From JAGLQA01 sp023135565 (lineage in GTDB: Bacteria; Acidobacteriota; Aminicenantia; UBA2199): a stretch of 52,332 bases of DNA. Both the position numbers and the translations under genes were made by a program. Below the pieces are notes generated by a model. It was given only the letters and a program-made list of their open reading frames with translations. It ran no database searches and was not told the origin of the DNA. The stretch spans positions 1 through 52,332 of the forward strand of contig DAOWCY010000020.1 in assembly GCA_030639305.1 (NCBI GenBank). Reading direction: 5' to 3'. This document shows, piece after piece, positions 41,286 through 48,801 of this stretch (the first letter of the stretch is position 1; every line of letters begins with the position of its first letter).

Positions 41286-44153
41286 ATGGAAAACACGCGC
41301 ACAGCAGGAAATAAAAAAAACAAAAAAAGAACTATTTTTACACGAATTTGTTGGTCGCTTTTTTTTATCCTGGCTGTGATTTTCTTGTTTAACCTGAACT
41401 CTATTACCGAATCTTACGCAGAGAACCGCCTGCAAAAGTTGGGACTGCTGAATCCCCGCTTAGAAGTAAGAAACATCGGTTTTGGTAAATTAGATGTAAA
41501 ATCCCTAACCTTAGGAGACCCGGGACATCCCGATCTGATCATACCCTCCGCTGCCGTGGATTTCACCCTGCCCGGTATTTTAAAAGGCAGAGTAAAAAAA
41601 ATAGAGATCGCCGGGATGAGTTTGCAGGTAGATATAGACGCGGAAGGTGTGAGGCTAAAAGGACTGGAAACAAAACCGGGGAAAAAAACCGGGGGTAGGG
41701 TAGGAGCGGTTGACCTGCCTATAGAAAAGCTAAAAATCCACTCTTCTCTCTTACGTTTAAAACGCCGGGGGAAAACAATTTTGATCCCTTTCGAAATCTT
41801 CGCCGCTAAACAAGCGTCTATAGAGGGTTCAAACCCTGTCTCGAAAAAAAAGAGCCTTTTTGTTTTCTCCGGCAGCCTCTATCCCTATGGCGAAAAAATA
41901 AAAATAGCCGGCCGTTTCGATTTCTACTGCGGCAGCGGAAAGATAAAATTATCAACTGTTAAAATCGGTTTGCACAGGTATTTTAACGATCTGGCGGACA
42001 TTCCTGCTTTTTTCTTCGAATCAGGCGCCGTTGTCGACAGCGAAATCCTTTTGCAAGATTGGAAAATAGCAAAATGGCGCGTATCCCTGGGCAGCGAAGT
42101 CCTGGATATCAATTTCCCCGGCGGCAGCCTGACCTGCGACCTGCACACAACTTTTAATATAGGCGCCGGGTTTAAACCCGAAGACATCACCCTAAAAGCA
42201 AAGTTTAAGAGTTTCGCCGACGGGAATGTACAGGTACAGGCGGATATTCCCTTCGCTCTAAAACTCCGGGGGAACAGCTTAGATACCCTTAAGTTCGACC
42301 TAACCGGGCTGCAGTTAAAAGACCCCCCCGGTATGGTTTTCGAGAAATTTTCCGGCGCTGTCACCGGCCTGCCCGGGCAATTTATTGTAAGCGGCGAATT
42401 CATCTGCGACTCCGCCCAGCAGTTGATTCCCCGGCTTTTCCCCTGGTTGGGCAGCGGGGGGAATCTCAGGTTGGCAGGCAGTTTCCGCTTCGAACCCGGC
42501 GGGGAAAATCCCGGTTTGAATATTAAAGGCACAGGCAGGGGCAGTGTGAAATTGTTCGCTCCGGGTGTGACGGCGAAATTAGATAACCTGATGATGGATT
42601 TTTCTTATTCCACGAAAGCAAAAGGAGAAGAGATCGCCGCTAACATCGGTTTTAGCGCCCATGGAGCAGAGATAAAGTATGAAGACTATCTTTTTTCCGC
42701 CAAAAAACTCGTTTCCCGGAAGCGGGTAACGAAAAAAATCAACAAAGATATAAAAATCAACGGTAATTTAAAAGTGATTGCCGGGAAAATAACCGGCAGC
42801 GGCGATCTCCTGGCGGAAGGAGTAAACCTGGAACTGCCCTGGAGTATACCGGCCCCTGGCGGGCGTTTGCCTCCGGCGGCCAAAACCCTTTTTGAAAAAA
42901 GGGTTTTGGATTCCCAAAAACTTCTATTTAACCGGCAGGTTCGAGGGGATCACGATAAGAGCAAAGGCAATTTTCTTAACGATTATTCGCATCGAAGGAA
43001 AATTTTGCCGGGGAAACTCGGTATCGAGTCTTTTAAAATAGCCGGTCTGAATCTGGGCCGGATTATGTGCCGGGTTTCCCAGTTTAACGAAGGCTTTGCT
43101 TTTTCCGGGAACATCCACACACCGGTAAAGAACTTAGCAGCCAAGATTAACGGCAGTTTAAAAGCGCCGGACAGCGGTTTGCAGGCTTTGGTGAATATTG
43201 CGGTAGAGGAAACGAATCTACCCGCGGATACGGATTTAGGAGCGCTCCTTCCCGCACTAAGTGGATACGCAGTGTCCGGCGGTGTTAAGCTATCCGCCGG
43301 GATTTCTTTAGACGCGGGCCAAATAAGAAGCAGCGCCGTTTTAAATTTAAAGAACGTAGACCTGGATACCGGCCCTGGAGGCATAAAATGCAGCGGCATC
43401 GAAACCACACTTAAAATGACAGACCTGATCTCTTTCACCTCGGAATTTTCCCAACAGTTGTCTTTTGCCAATTTGGATATCGGCGGTGTGGCGGTGAACG
43501 GCGGCTCGATTATTTTCCGGGTAGAGGATGCCGACACCATATTTATCGAAAAAGGGGAGTTTTCTTTTTGCGATGGCCGTGTATTGCTAAATCCTTTCCG
43601 TTATGAGCTTGCAGCGGAAACGGGAGAGGATTTTCAAATCACCCTTTTTTGTGATAGAATAGATTTCGATAAAATGGTAAACATAATAATGGGAAATGAG
43701 ATTTCAGAAGGTGACGCCCAGTTGAACGGGATTTTGCCCCTTACCATATCCAAAGGGACGCCGGTATTCGGCGACGGTTATTTGTATTCCACCCCCGGCG
43801 TAAAAGGAAACCTAAAATTCAAAGAGAGCAAAGTGATTTCAGGAGGCGTACTGATTGTCGAGGAAGCCATGAAAGATTTCGAGTACGAATGGATCCGGGT
43901 AAAGTTGGACTCTAAAGCGGAAAGATTGAACCTGGAGGTGCTGATAAAGGGCGAACCGGCGAATAAGCTGCCCCTGACATATGATGCGAAGACGAAGGAT
44001 ATTGTGCGTGATGAAGGAGGAAAACGCCGGGTTCTGCTTAAAGGATTGGAATTGAAACTGCGGTTTATAGACATCGATCTCAAACAGCTTTTGCAGGACG
44101 GCACCAGGATTTATTTTCTCGATAAAAAAGGGGACGGCGTCCCCAAACTATAA
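41286..44153 (+). CDS. ydbH: YdbH-like AsmA-family envelope protein
   Basis: Proteins of this family (TamB, YhdP, YdbH) form long beta-bridges that carry phospholipid between the membranes. Here an N-terminal anchor (ICWSLFFILAVIFLFNL) is followed by about 900 residues of beta-rich, weakly repetitive sequence. The C-terminal segment around FKESKVISGGVLIVEEAM and IDIDLKQLLQDGTRIYF is the YdbH-type end. The next two genes look like YnbE and YdbL, the known E. coli partners, which supports the call. The start at 41286 is set by the promoter. DNA of family S (42853-42924) is read in frame as a loop near residue 525-545. Confidence 0.8.
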   Translation: MENTRTAGNKKNKKRTIFTRICWSLFFILAVIFLFNLNSITESYAENRLQKLGLLNPRLEVRNIGFGKLDVKSLTLGDPGHPDLIIPSAAVDFTLPGILKGRVKKIEIAGMSLQVDIDAEGVRLKGLETKPGKKTGGRVGAVDLPIEKLKIHSSLLRLKRRGKTILIPFEIFAAKQASIEGSNPVSKKKSLFVFSGSLYPYGEKIKIAGRFDFYCGSGKIKLSTVKIGLHRYFNDLADIPAFFFESGAVVDSEILLQDWKIAKWRVSLGSEVLDINFPGGSLTCDLHTTFNIGAGFKPEDITLKAKFKSFADGNVQVQADIPFALKLRGNSLDTLKFDLTGLQLKDPPGMVFEKFSGAVTGLPGQFIVSGEFICDSAQQLIPRLFPWLGSGGNLRLAGSFRFEPGGENPGLNIKGTGRGSVKLFAPGVTAKLDNLMMDFSYSTKAKGEEIAANIGFSAHGAEIKYEDYLFSAKKLVSRKRVTKKINKDIKINGNLKVIAGKITGSGDLLAEGVNLELPWSIPAPGGRLPPAAKTLFEKRVLDSQKLLFNRQVRGDHDKSKGNFLNDYSHRRKILPGKLGIESFKIAGLNLGRIMCRVSQFNEGFAFSGNIHTPVKNLAAKINGSLKAPDSGLQALVNIAVEETNLPADTDLGALLPALSGYAVSGGVKLSAGISLDAGQIRSSAVLNLKNVDLDTGPGGIKCSGIETTLKMTDLISFTSEFSQQLSFANLDIGGVAVNGGSIIFRVEDADTIFIEKGEFSFCDGRVLLNPFRYELAAETGEDFQITLFCDRIDFDKMVNIIMGNEISEGDAQLNGILPLTISKGTPVFGDGYLYSTPGVKGNLKFKESKVISGGVLIVEEAMKDFEYEWIRVKLDSKAERLNLEVLIKGEPANKLPLTYDAKTKDIVRDEGGKRRVLLKGLELKLRFIDIDLKQLLQDGTRIYFLDKKGDGVPKL
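42853..42924 (-). repeat. Degenerate family S repeat inside the ydbH reading frame (copy S8)
   Basis: On the reverse strand: AAGTTTTTGGGAATCC, AAAACCCTTTTTTC-AAAAAGGGTTTT, GGCCGCCGGAGGCAA. The stem has been replaced by AAAACCC/GGGTTTT but the layout equals S1 and S3. It encodes the stretch LPPAAKTLFEKRVLDSQKLL in the ydbH-like protein. Confidence 0.75.
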
Positions 44154-44198
44154 GGGTGATATAAACCCGATGTAAGAAATTTTTAAGGAGTAAGAAAA

Positions 44199-44420
44199 AT
44201 GAAAAAAAAGATTGTAATTTTGTTTTTATTCCTGTTTGTGGCCGCGGCAGGGTGTATCAAGGTGAAACATGAAATGATCATTCAGCCGATCCAGGTGACA
44301 GTGGAGATAAAGGTAAAGATCGACAAAGCGTTGGATGATTTCTTTGCCGACATCGACGAATCGGGAGAGGAAGAAAAAACAGGAAAAGAGAAAGAAAAGA
44401 AAGAGGAGGGTAAAAAATGA
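44199..44420 (+). CDS. ynbE: YnbE-like small lipoprotein
   Basis: The 73 residues carry a lipoprotein signal with AAAGC (Cys near residue 19). The segment HEMIIQPIQVTVEIKVKIDK resembles YnbE of E. coli, an outer-membrane lipoprotein that joins the end of YdbH. The C-terminus is an acidic/basic tail (EEEKTGKEKEKKEEGKK) longer than the typical YnbE. AAGGAG precedes ATG. It overlaps the next gene by 4 bases (ATGA). Confidence 0.72.
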   Translation: MKKKIVILFLFLFVAAAGCIKVKHEMIIQPIQVTVEIKVKIDKALDDFFADIDESGEEEKTGKEKEKKEEGKK

Positions 44421-44788
44421 AGTGCAAAAATTTAGTAATATTTTTGATTGTGCTATTTATTTCCGGCGCTTTTCTTTGCGCTAAAGATGCAAATGTAAAG
44501 GAGCGCATGTTGAAACGGAAACCTTTAATCAACGCCTTAAAGGACCAGGGCAAGTTGGGTGAGAATAATGTAGGCAAGCTGGCGCCCCGGGGCGGTTTGA
44601 ACCCGGAAGAGAGGCGGTTGATGAACGAAGAGAATGGCGACCGGGATATTATTTACGGGAGGATAGCCCAAAATATGAATGTGTCGCCGGCAGAGGTTGG
44701 CAAGCGGCGTGCGGCACAGATAGCGCAGCGGGCGAAGCCCGGTCATTGGCTGCAGAACCCCCAGGGCAAGTGGTACCGGAAGAAGTAG
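44417..44788 (+). CDS. ydbL: YdbL-like protein (DUF1318)
   Basis: The 123-residue protein has a signal peptide (LVIFLIVLFISGAFLCA) and the YdbL-type ending PGHWLQNPQGKWYRKK, with NVSPAEVGKRRAAQIAQRA before it. In E. coli, YdbL is a periplasmic partner of YdbH-YnbE. It starts inside the end of the ynbE-like gene, so the two are translationally coupled. No catalytic motif is seen. Confidence 0.75.
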   Translation: MKCKNLVIFLIVLFISGAFLCAKDANVKERMLKRKPLINALKDQGKLGENNVGKLAPRGGLNPEERRLMNEENGDRDIIYGRIAQNMNVSPAEVGKRRAAQIAQRAKPGHWLQNPQGKWYRKK

Positions 44789-45045
44789 GGCACCCCGGAT
44801 TACGCCGATTATAAAGATTATGAAAAAAAGGGGACAGGCTGGAATGCCCTTTTTGGGCCTCCGGCGGGACATGATTACTGCATACCGCGTCATGGCGACT
44901 GCACCGTAGGTCAGGGTGGCGCTTTTGATTCTAAATTATAAAAAGTTTTGATTAAACTTTTTCAAAAGTTTAGCCTCCCCGGCAGGGGCCGCCGGAGGCA
45001 AGTATAGTTTTGTTAGCCTTCCCCAAAAGTTTTTTTTTAAAACAA
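44789..45045. repeat. Intergenic region with family S copy S9
   Basis: At 44918-45002: GCGCTTTTGATTCTAAATTA, TAAAAAGTTTTGATTAAACT, TTTTCAAAAGTTTAGCCTCC, CCGGCAGGGGCCGCCGGAGG, CAAG. The start shares GCGCTTTTGATTCTAA with S2. Upstream, 44820-44880 holds GC stretches with GCCCTTTTTGGGC. No gene is seen. Confidence 0.75.
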
Positions 45046-45074
45046 TTGAAATTCATCCGGGGAACCGTTATAAT
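45046..45074 (+). promoter_or_regulatory. Promoter of the STAND gene
   Basis: TTGAAA, 17 bases, TATAAT (45069-45074). The start codon is about 150 bases downstream, a long leader compared with the leaderless genes in this window. Confidence 0.7.
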
Positions 45075-45089
45075 AATTCCTAAACCAAT

Positions 45090-45212
45090 TATAGTGTCGT
45101 ATCGAGAGTTGATTGGCGTATAAAGGTAATCGAGGGAACCGCACACAGCAGCAGCGATTCAAGGATCCCATTTCCGGGCATGCTGCCGGTCGAGGCTTGA
45201 CGCGACGCTATA
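45090..45212 (+). promoter_or_regulatory. Foldable 5' leader of the STAND gene
   Basis: TATAGTGTCG (45090-45099) and CGACGCTATA (45203-45212) can form ten base pairs with one G-U around 103 bases. The right arm ends directly in front of the ribosome site AAGGA. Closing the stem could hide or present that site. It fits no riboswitch I know. Confidence 0.5.
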
Positions 45213-45224
45213 AGGAAAATGATT

Positions 45225-48200
45225 ATGACAGAAACCGGCATAGTGACATGGCTGCACTTATCGGATTTGCACACCTGTAAACCCAAAACAGGATGGGACG
45301 CAAAAAGCATCCTGGAGAATCTAAAAACAGATTTTAAAAAAATACCGCTGCAGCCGGACTTGATTTTTTTTACCGGCGACGCCGCTTTCGGGCACATAGG
45401 CGCGGAAGAGGGTAAATCTATCGACCGGCAGTTCGATGAAGCGGCGCAGCTTTTTGAAGAAATCCGTACCTCCTTTTCCCCCCCTGTACCAAAAGAAAAT
45501 ATCTTTTTTGTACCGGGAAACCACGACGCCAACCGCGATAAAGAGATAAGCATGATGTATAAGGCTTTCGATCAAATGAGGCGCATGAAACACGATGTGG
45601 CACAGGAATTATTAACCGGGTTAATCCGCGACAAGGATAACAATTGGCAGGGGATCATGCAGCCCTGGCAGGAGTATGCCGCTTTCCTGGAAAAACACGG
45701 TTATAACCACCTGCTGCAAGACCGGGAACGGCTGATCTATGCGCATATTCGTGAAATCAACGGTATAAAAATGGGTATCGCCGGTTTTCATTCGGCATGG
45801 TCCTGCCACAAAAACAGCGAAAAAGGCAAACTGTGGCTGGCCGGGAATTGGCAAATAAAACACTTGAGCCGACAGGTGCGGGAAGCGGATGTGAAAATCG
45901 CCTGCATGCACCACCCCTTTAGCTGGTTCCACGAAGCCGAAGGTTCGGGCCTGGAACGGAGTATGCAAAAGAATTTCGATTTTCTTTTGCACGGCCATGA
46001 GCACGACGCCTGGGTAAAGGAAACGAAACAGGGTTTCAGCACTATTGCCGCCGGCGCTTGTTATGCCGGTTCAGCAAAGGAATTAGGTTACAATATGGTG
46101 CGGTGGCATAAGGATAAACAAAGCGGTGAGGCATGGCTGCGCACCTATGACCCTAAGGGCGAAGGCTGGGTGGCGGAATTGATCGCGGGCGAAACCGACG
46201 ATTCCGGCGGCGTATGGAACCTGGGAAAAAAGGCAGAGAAAATATTTATACCGGTTGGCAAACCGCCCACTTTAGGAGAAAAGAAACAGGATATCCAACC
46301 GGACTCCCCGGAATCACGGGGTATTTTCGGACGAAAAGAAGATATAAAAAAGATCGGCAAAGCCCTGGGGCAATTCCCCATGGTGGGTATGTACGGCATG
46401 GCGGGGGTAGGCAAAAGCCAGATTGTCAAGGAGATCAAACGCCTGCCCCCATTCAAAGAGATGGAATATGTGCCCTGCTATATCAATAAATACATGGATA
46501 TGCAAAGCCTCTTCCGTCAACTGGCCCGCGCATTGGGATGCAATGATGAAGAACCCAAAGCGGATTTTAAAGGTAGGGGTAACGATACATACGATTTCTC
46601 TACATTAAAAACCTGGGCGGAGTTCAGCAAGCCCGCTTTTATTCACTTGATCGACGCCCATTTCTTTTTCCAGGATTATAAACTAAAAACTCCCGGTATC
46701 AAAGAGTTCCTGGAAGCTATTGCCCGTTATTACCCCCGGCACCGGGTTATCCTGGAAAGCCGTATCACATTAAAAAAAGGGTTCTCATCCGCCGTGTGCG
46801 ATACTTTTTATATTGGCGGTATCGACAGCCGAAGCATGGCGCTCTATTTTAAATACCCCTTTAAAGAAGATCCTTCCGCGGGTTGGAAATTAGAAGAGGA
46901 GCAGCAAGCTTTTCTTTTCAAAAAATTGGGCGCTCATAAAGATAGCGGCGGAGCCATGCCCCTGGCTATGATGCTGCTGGCCAATGTTGCCAAAGGTAGG
47001 AAATTACACCCGGTTCAAGTGCTAACCGGATACGAAGCGGAAAAAGAGTTCGTGGAGAAACTGGAAAACAGGTTGTTTATGGATCTTTACGATAATGTTT
47101 TAACCGAAGCGGAGCAGCACATGCTGCGCCTATGCGCCATCTATCGTGAAGGCATACCCAACCATCACGGGAACGCTTTAAATGGGGCGGTAGGAGCAGA
47201 GGGCATTTTCTGGAACTTAGCGCAGCGCTGCCTATTGGACAGGACCGCCAACGAAGACTGGTTTTTCCTGCACGCCATTATCGCTCAACTAACCCGTTAC
47301 CGCATCGAAAAGAACAGCAGCTCGAAACAATACTGGGACGATCACGACACCATTGCCGATGCCTGGCTGGCGCAATTAAAACTCAGCAGTCACCCCAGTC
47401 TCCCCAATATCAAAACCGCCAATGAAGCCTTTCACCATTTAACCGAAAGCGAGAGTTATGACCGTTATTATGAATTATCCGATAAGTTGCTGGACAAAGA
47501 AGTGATTCCCCACCTGGAACAGCTTACCAGGCAACTCTCCGAAAATCATAGGTACAAAGAAGATCGGCAAGTGCTGGAATTGTTGGTAAGGTTAGAGCCG
47601 AAGGAGCCGAAGTATCACCGCTTTCTTGCCCAAATAATTGAAAAACTGGAAAGAAGAGGCAATGACGAAGCATTAAAGCACTATTGGCAAGCCTACAGGC
47701 TCAAACCGGGTTATCCTGAGCATTTAAATGTTTTAGGCCGCTGCTTGCTGGCGCGGGGGGAAGCGAAAGTATTTATCGAAGAAGTAGAAAAATTACACCC
47801 TGACATGTACAAAAAAGTAATGACCCACAATAATCTGGCCATTTATGCAAGATGCCTGGAAAAGAGCGGTGACCCGGAGGCCGCATCCCGGCTGCGACAA
47901 GAACAAATCCATAAAGAAGTTCGCCATCCTGCATTTTACAATGATGAGGCCAACTATCTGGCCGGCAAAGGCAGCTATGATAAGGCAATGGACATCATAA
48001 AAAAAGCGGAAAAAATAGGCATCGCAAATGAATTCATTCTATCGGTAAAAGCCACCATCCTAAAAAAGAGCGGTGACCCGGAGGCCGCATCACAATTGCG
48101 ACAAGAACAAATCCATAAAGGCTCTCTCAATCCCGCATTTTACAATGATGAGGCCAACTATCTGGCTGGCAAAGGCAGATATAATGAGGCAATGGACATC

Positions 48201-48497
48201 ATAAAAAAAGCGGAAGACAATAACTCTACCGATCAACATACATTAGCTATAAAAACCACCATCTTGGAAAAGAGCGGTGACCCGGAGGCCGCATCCCGGC
48301 TGCGACAAGAACAAATCCATAAAGAAGTTCGCCATCCCGCATTTTACAATGATGAAGCCAACTATCTGGCCGGCATAGGCCATTTTCCCGGGGCCTTAAA
48401 GATTCTCGATAAAGCCGAAGCATTAGGAATTGCAAATGAATACATACGCACCATGAGAGAGAAGATAGAAAGATTGAAGAGAGAAGGAGCGGGATAA
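45225..48497 (+). CDS. Metallophosphoesterase-STAND ATPase-repeat protein, candidate defence sensor
   Basis: Three parts are seen. Residues about 6-300 are a calcineurin-like phosphoesterase with all metal motifs: HLSDLH, FTGDAAF, VPGNHDAN (45509-45530), ACMHHPFSW and LLHGHEHDAW (45990-46007). Residues about 370-700 are an NB-ARC-like STAND module: P-loop GMAGVGKSQI (46393-46420), a strand LIDAHFFFQ, the sensor-like VILESR, the GxP motif GAMPLAMMLL, a winged-helix-like stretch and FLHAIIAQL in the place of the MHD motif. The rest is helical and ends in three 68-codon repeats. STAND proteins with an enzyme at one end and repeats at the other are known as pathogen or phage sensors. No published match with this exact plan is known to me. 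ATG at 45225 is favoured by AAGGA spacing. Confidence 0.8.
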   Translation: MTETGIVTWLHLSDLHTCKPKTGWDAKSILENLKTDFKKIPLQPDLIFFTGDAAFGHIGAEEGKSIDRQFDEAAQLFEEIRTSFSPPVPKENIFFVPGNHDANRDKEISMMYKAFDQMRRMKHDVAQELLTGLIRDKDNNWQGIMQPWQEYAAFLEKHGYNHLLQDRERLIYAHIREINGIKMGIAGFHSAWSCHKNSEKGKLWLAGNWQIKHLSRQVREADVKIACMHHPFSWFHEAEGSGLERSMQKNFDFLLHGHEHDAWVKETKQGFSTIAAGACYAGSAKELGYNMVRWHKDKQSGEAWLRTYDPKGEGWVAELIAGETDDSGGVWNLGKKAEKIFIPVGKPPTLGEKKQDIQPDSPESRGIFGRKEDIKKIGKALGQFPMVGMYGMAGVGKSQIVKEIKRLPPFKEMEYVPCYINKYMDMQSLFRQLARALGCNDEEPKADFKGRGNDTYDFSTLKTWAEFSKPAFIHLIDAHFFFQDYKLKTPGIKEFLEAIARYYPRHRVILESRITLKKGFSSAVCDTFYIGGIDSRSMALYFKYPFKEDPSAGWKLEEEQQAFLFKKLGAHKDSGGAMPLAMMLLANVAKGRKLHPVQVLTGYEAEKEFVEKLENRLFMDLYDNVLTEAEQHMLRLCAIYREGIPNHHGNALNGAVGAEGIFWNLAQRCLLDRTANEDWFFLHAIIAQLTRYRIEKNSSSKQYWDDHDTIADAWLAQLKLSSHPSLPNIKTANEAFHHLTESESYDRYYELSDKLLDKEVIPHLEQLTRQLSENHRYKEDRQVLELLVRLEPKEPKYHRFLAQIIEKLERRGNDEALKHYWQAYRLKPGYPEHLNVLGRCLLARGEAKVFIEEVEKLHPDMYKKVMTHNNLAIYARCLEKSGDPEAASRLRQEQIHKEVRHPAFYNDEANYLAGKGSYDKAMDIIKKAEKIGIANEFILSVKATILKKSGDPEAASQLRQEQIHKGSLNPAFYNDEANYLAGKGRYNEAMDIIKKAEDNNSTDQHTLAIKTTILEKSGDPEAASRLRQEQIHKEVRHPAFYNDEANYLAGIGHFPGALKILDKAEALGIANEYIRTMREKIERLKREGAG
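47856..48467 (+). repeat. Three tandem 204-base coding repeats
   Basis: Units start at about 47856, 48060 and 48264, each 204 bases (68 codons), each opening with L-E/K-KSGDPEAAS and holding HPAFYNDEANYLAG. Units 1 and 3 are almost identical over their first half; unit 2 differs at HKGSLNP. The identity at the DNA level points to recent duplication or gene conversion. Confidence 0.92.
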
Positions 48498-48589
48498 CGG
48501 GGTCAAGTCTTGTTTTGCAACATTTGGACGAGTGTGTGTTTAAAAAAAACCGCTGCAGGGGTTGCATTTGAAGCGATTAGAGGAAAAAT

Positions 48590-48682
48590 ATGCAGTACGT
48601 TTGGCAGCACAAAAGTTGGCCCGGTTTCCGCTGGTTTGACGGCCGCTTAATCGAAACTTTAAAAAATGTGCACGGTGCATGA
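48590..48682 (+). pseudogene. N-terminal remnant of a Fic (DUF4172) gene
   Basis: AGAGG precedes an ATG that opens MQYVWQHKSWPGFRWFDGRL, the well-known N-terminal start of DUF4172-Fic proteins (pattern Y-W-Q-x-x-x-W-P-x-F-x-W). The frame stops after 30 codons at 48680-48682. The Fic core is not found downstream. The remnant sits between the STAND gene and the ATPase. Confidence 0.72.
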
Positions 48683-48766
48683 CTTTATGACTTTTTCGTT
48701 TTCATTTTCTCGTTTTTACGTTGATCCGATGAAAATGTTAATTATGGTTTTTTTCTTTCCAGGGGG

Positions 48767-48795
48767 TGGACAAATCTAAAATTATATTTTATAAT
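48767..48795 (+). promoter_or_regulatory. Promoter directly abutting the 48802 ATPase gene
   Basis: TGGACA (5 of 6 to TTGACA), 17 bases, TATAAT (48790-48795), 6 bases, ATG at 48802. Confidence 0.7.
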
Positions 48796-48801
48796 TGTCC
48801 A

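Noticed and set aside
47856..48467. Assembly duplication as sole cause of the 204-base repeats
   Set aside because: The three units differ at many sites and stay in frame, so they are real, though copy number should be checked with long reads.
48766..48801. GTG at 48766 as start of the AAA_14 gene
   Set aside because: It overlaps the -35 box (TGGACA) of a promoter whose predicted start is at the ATG at 48802.
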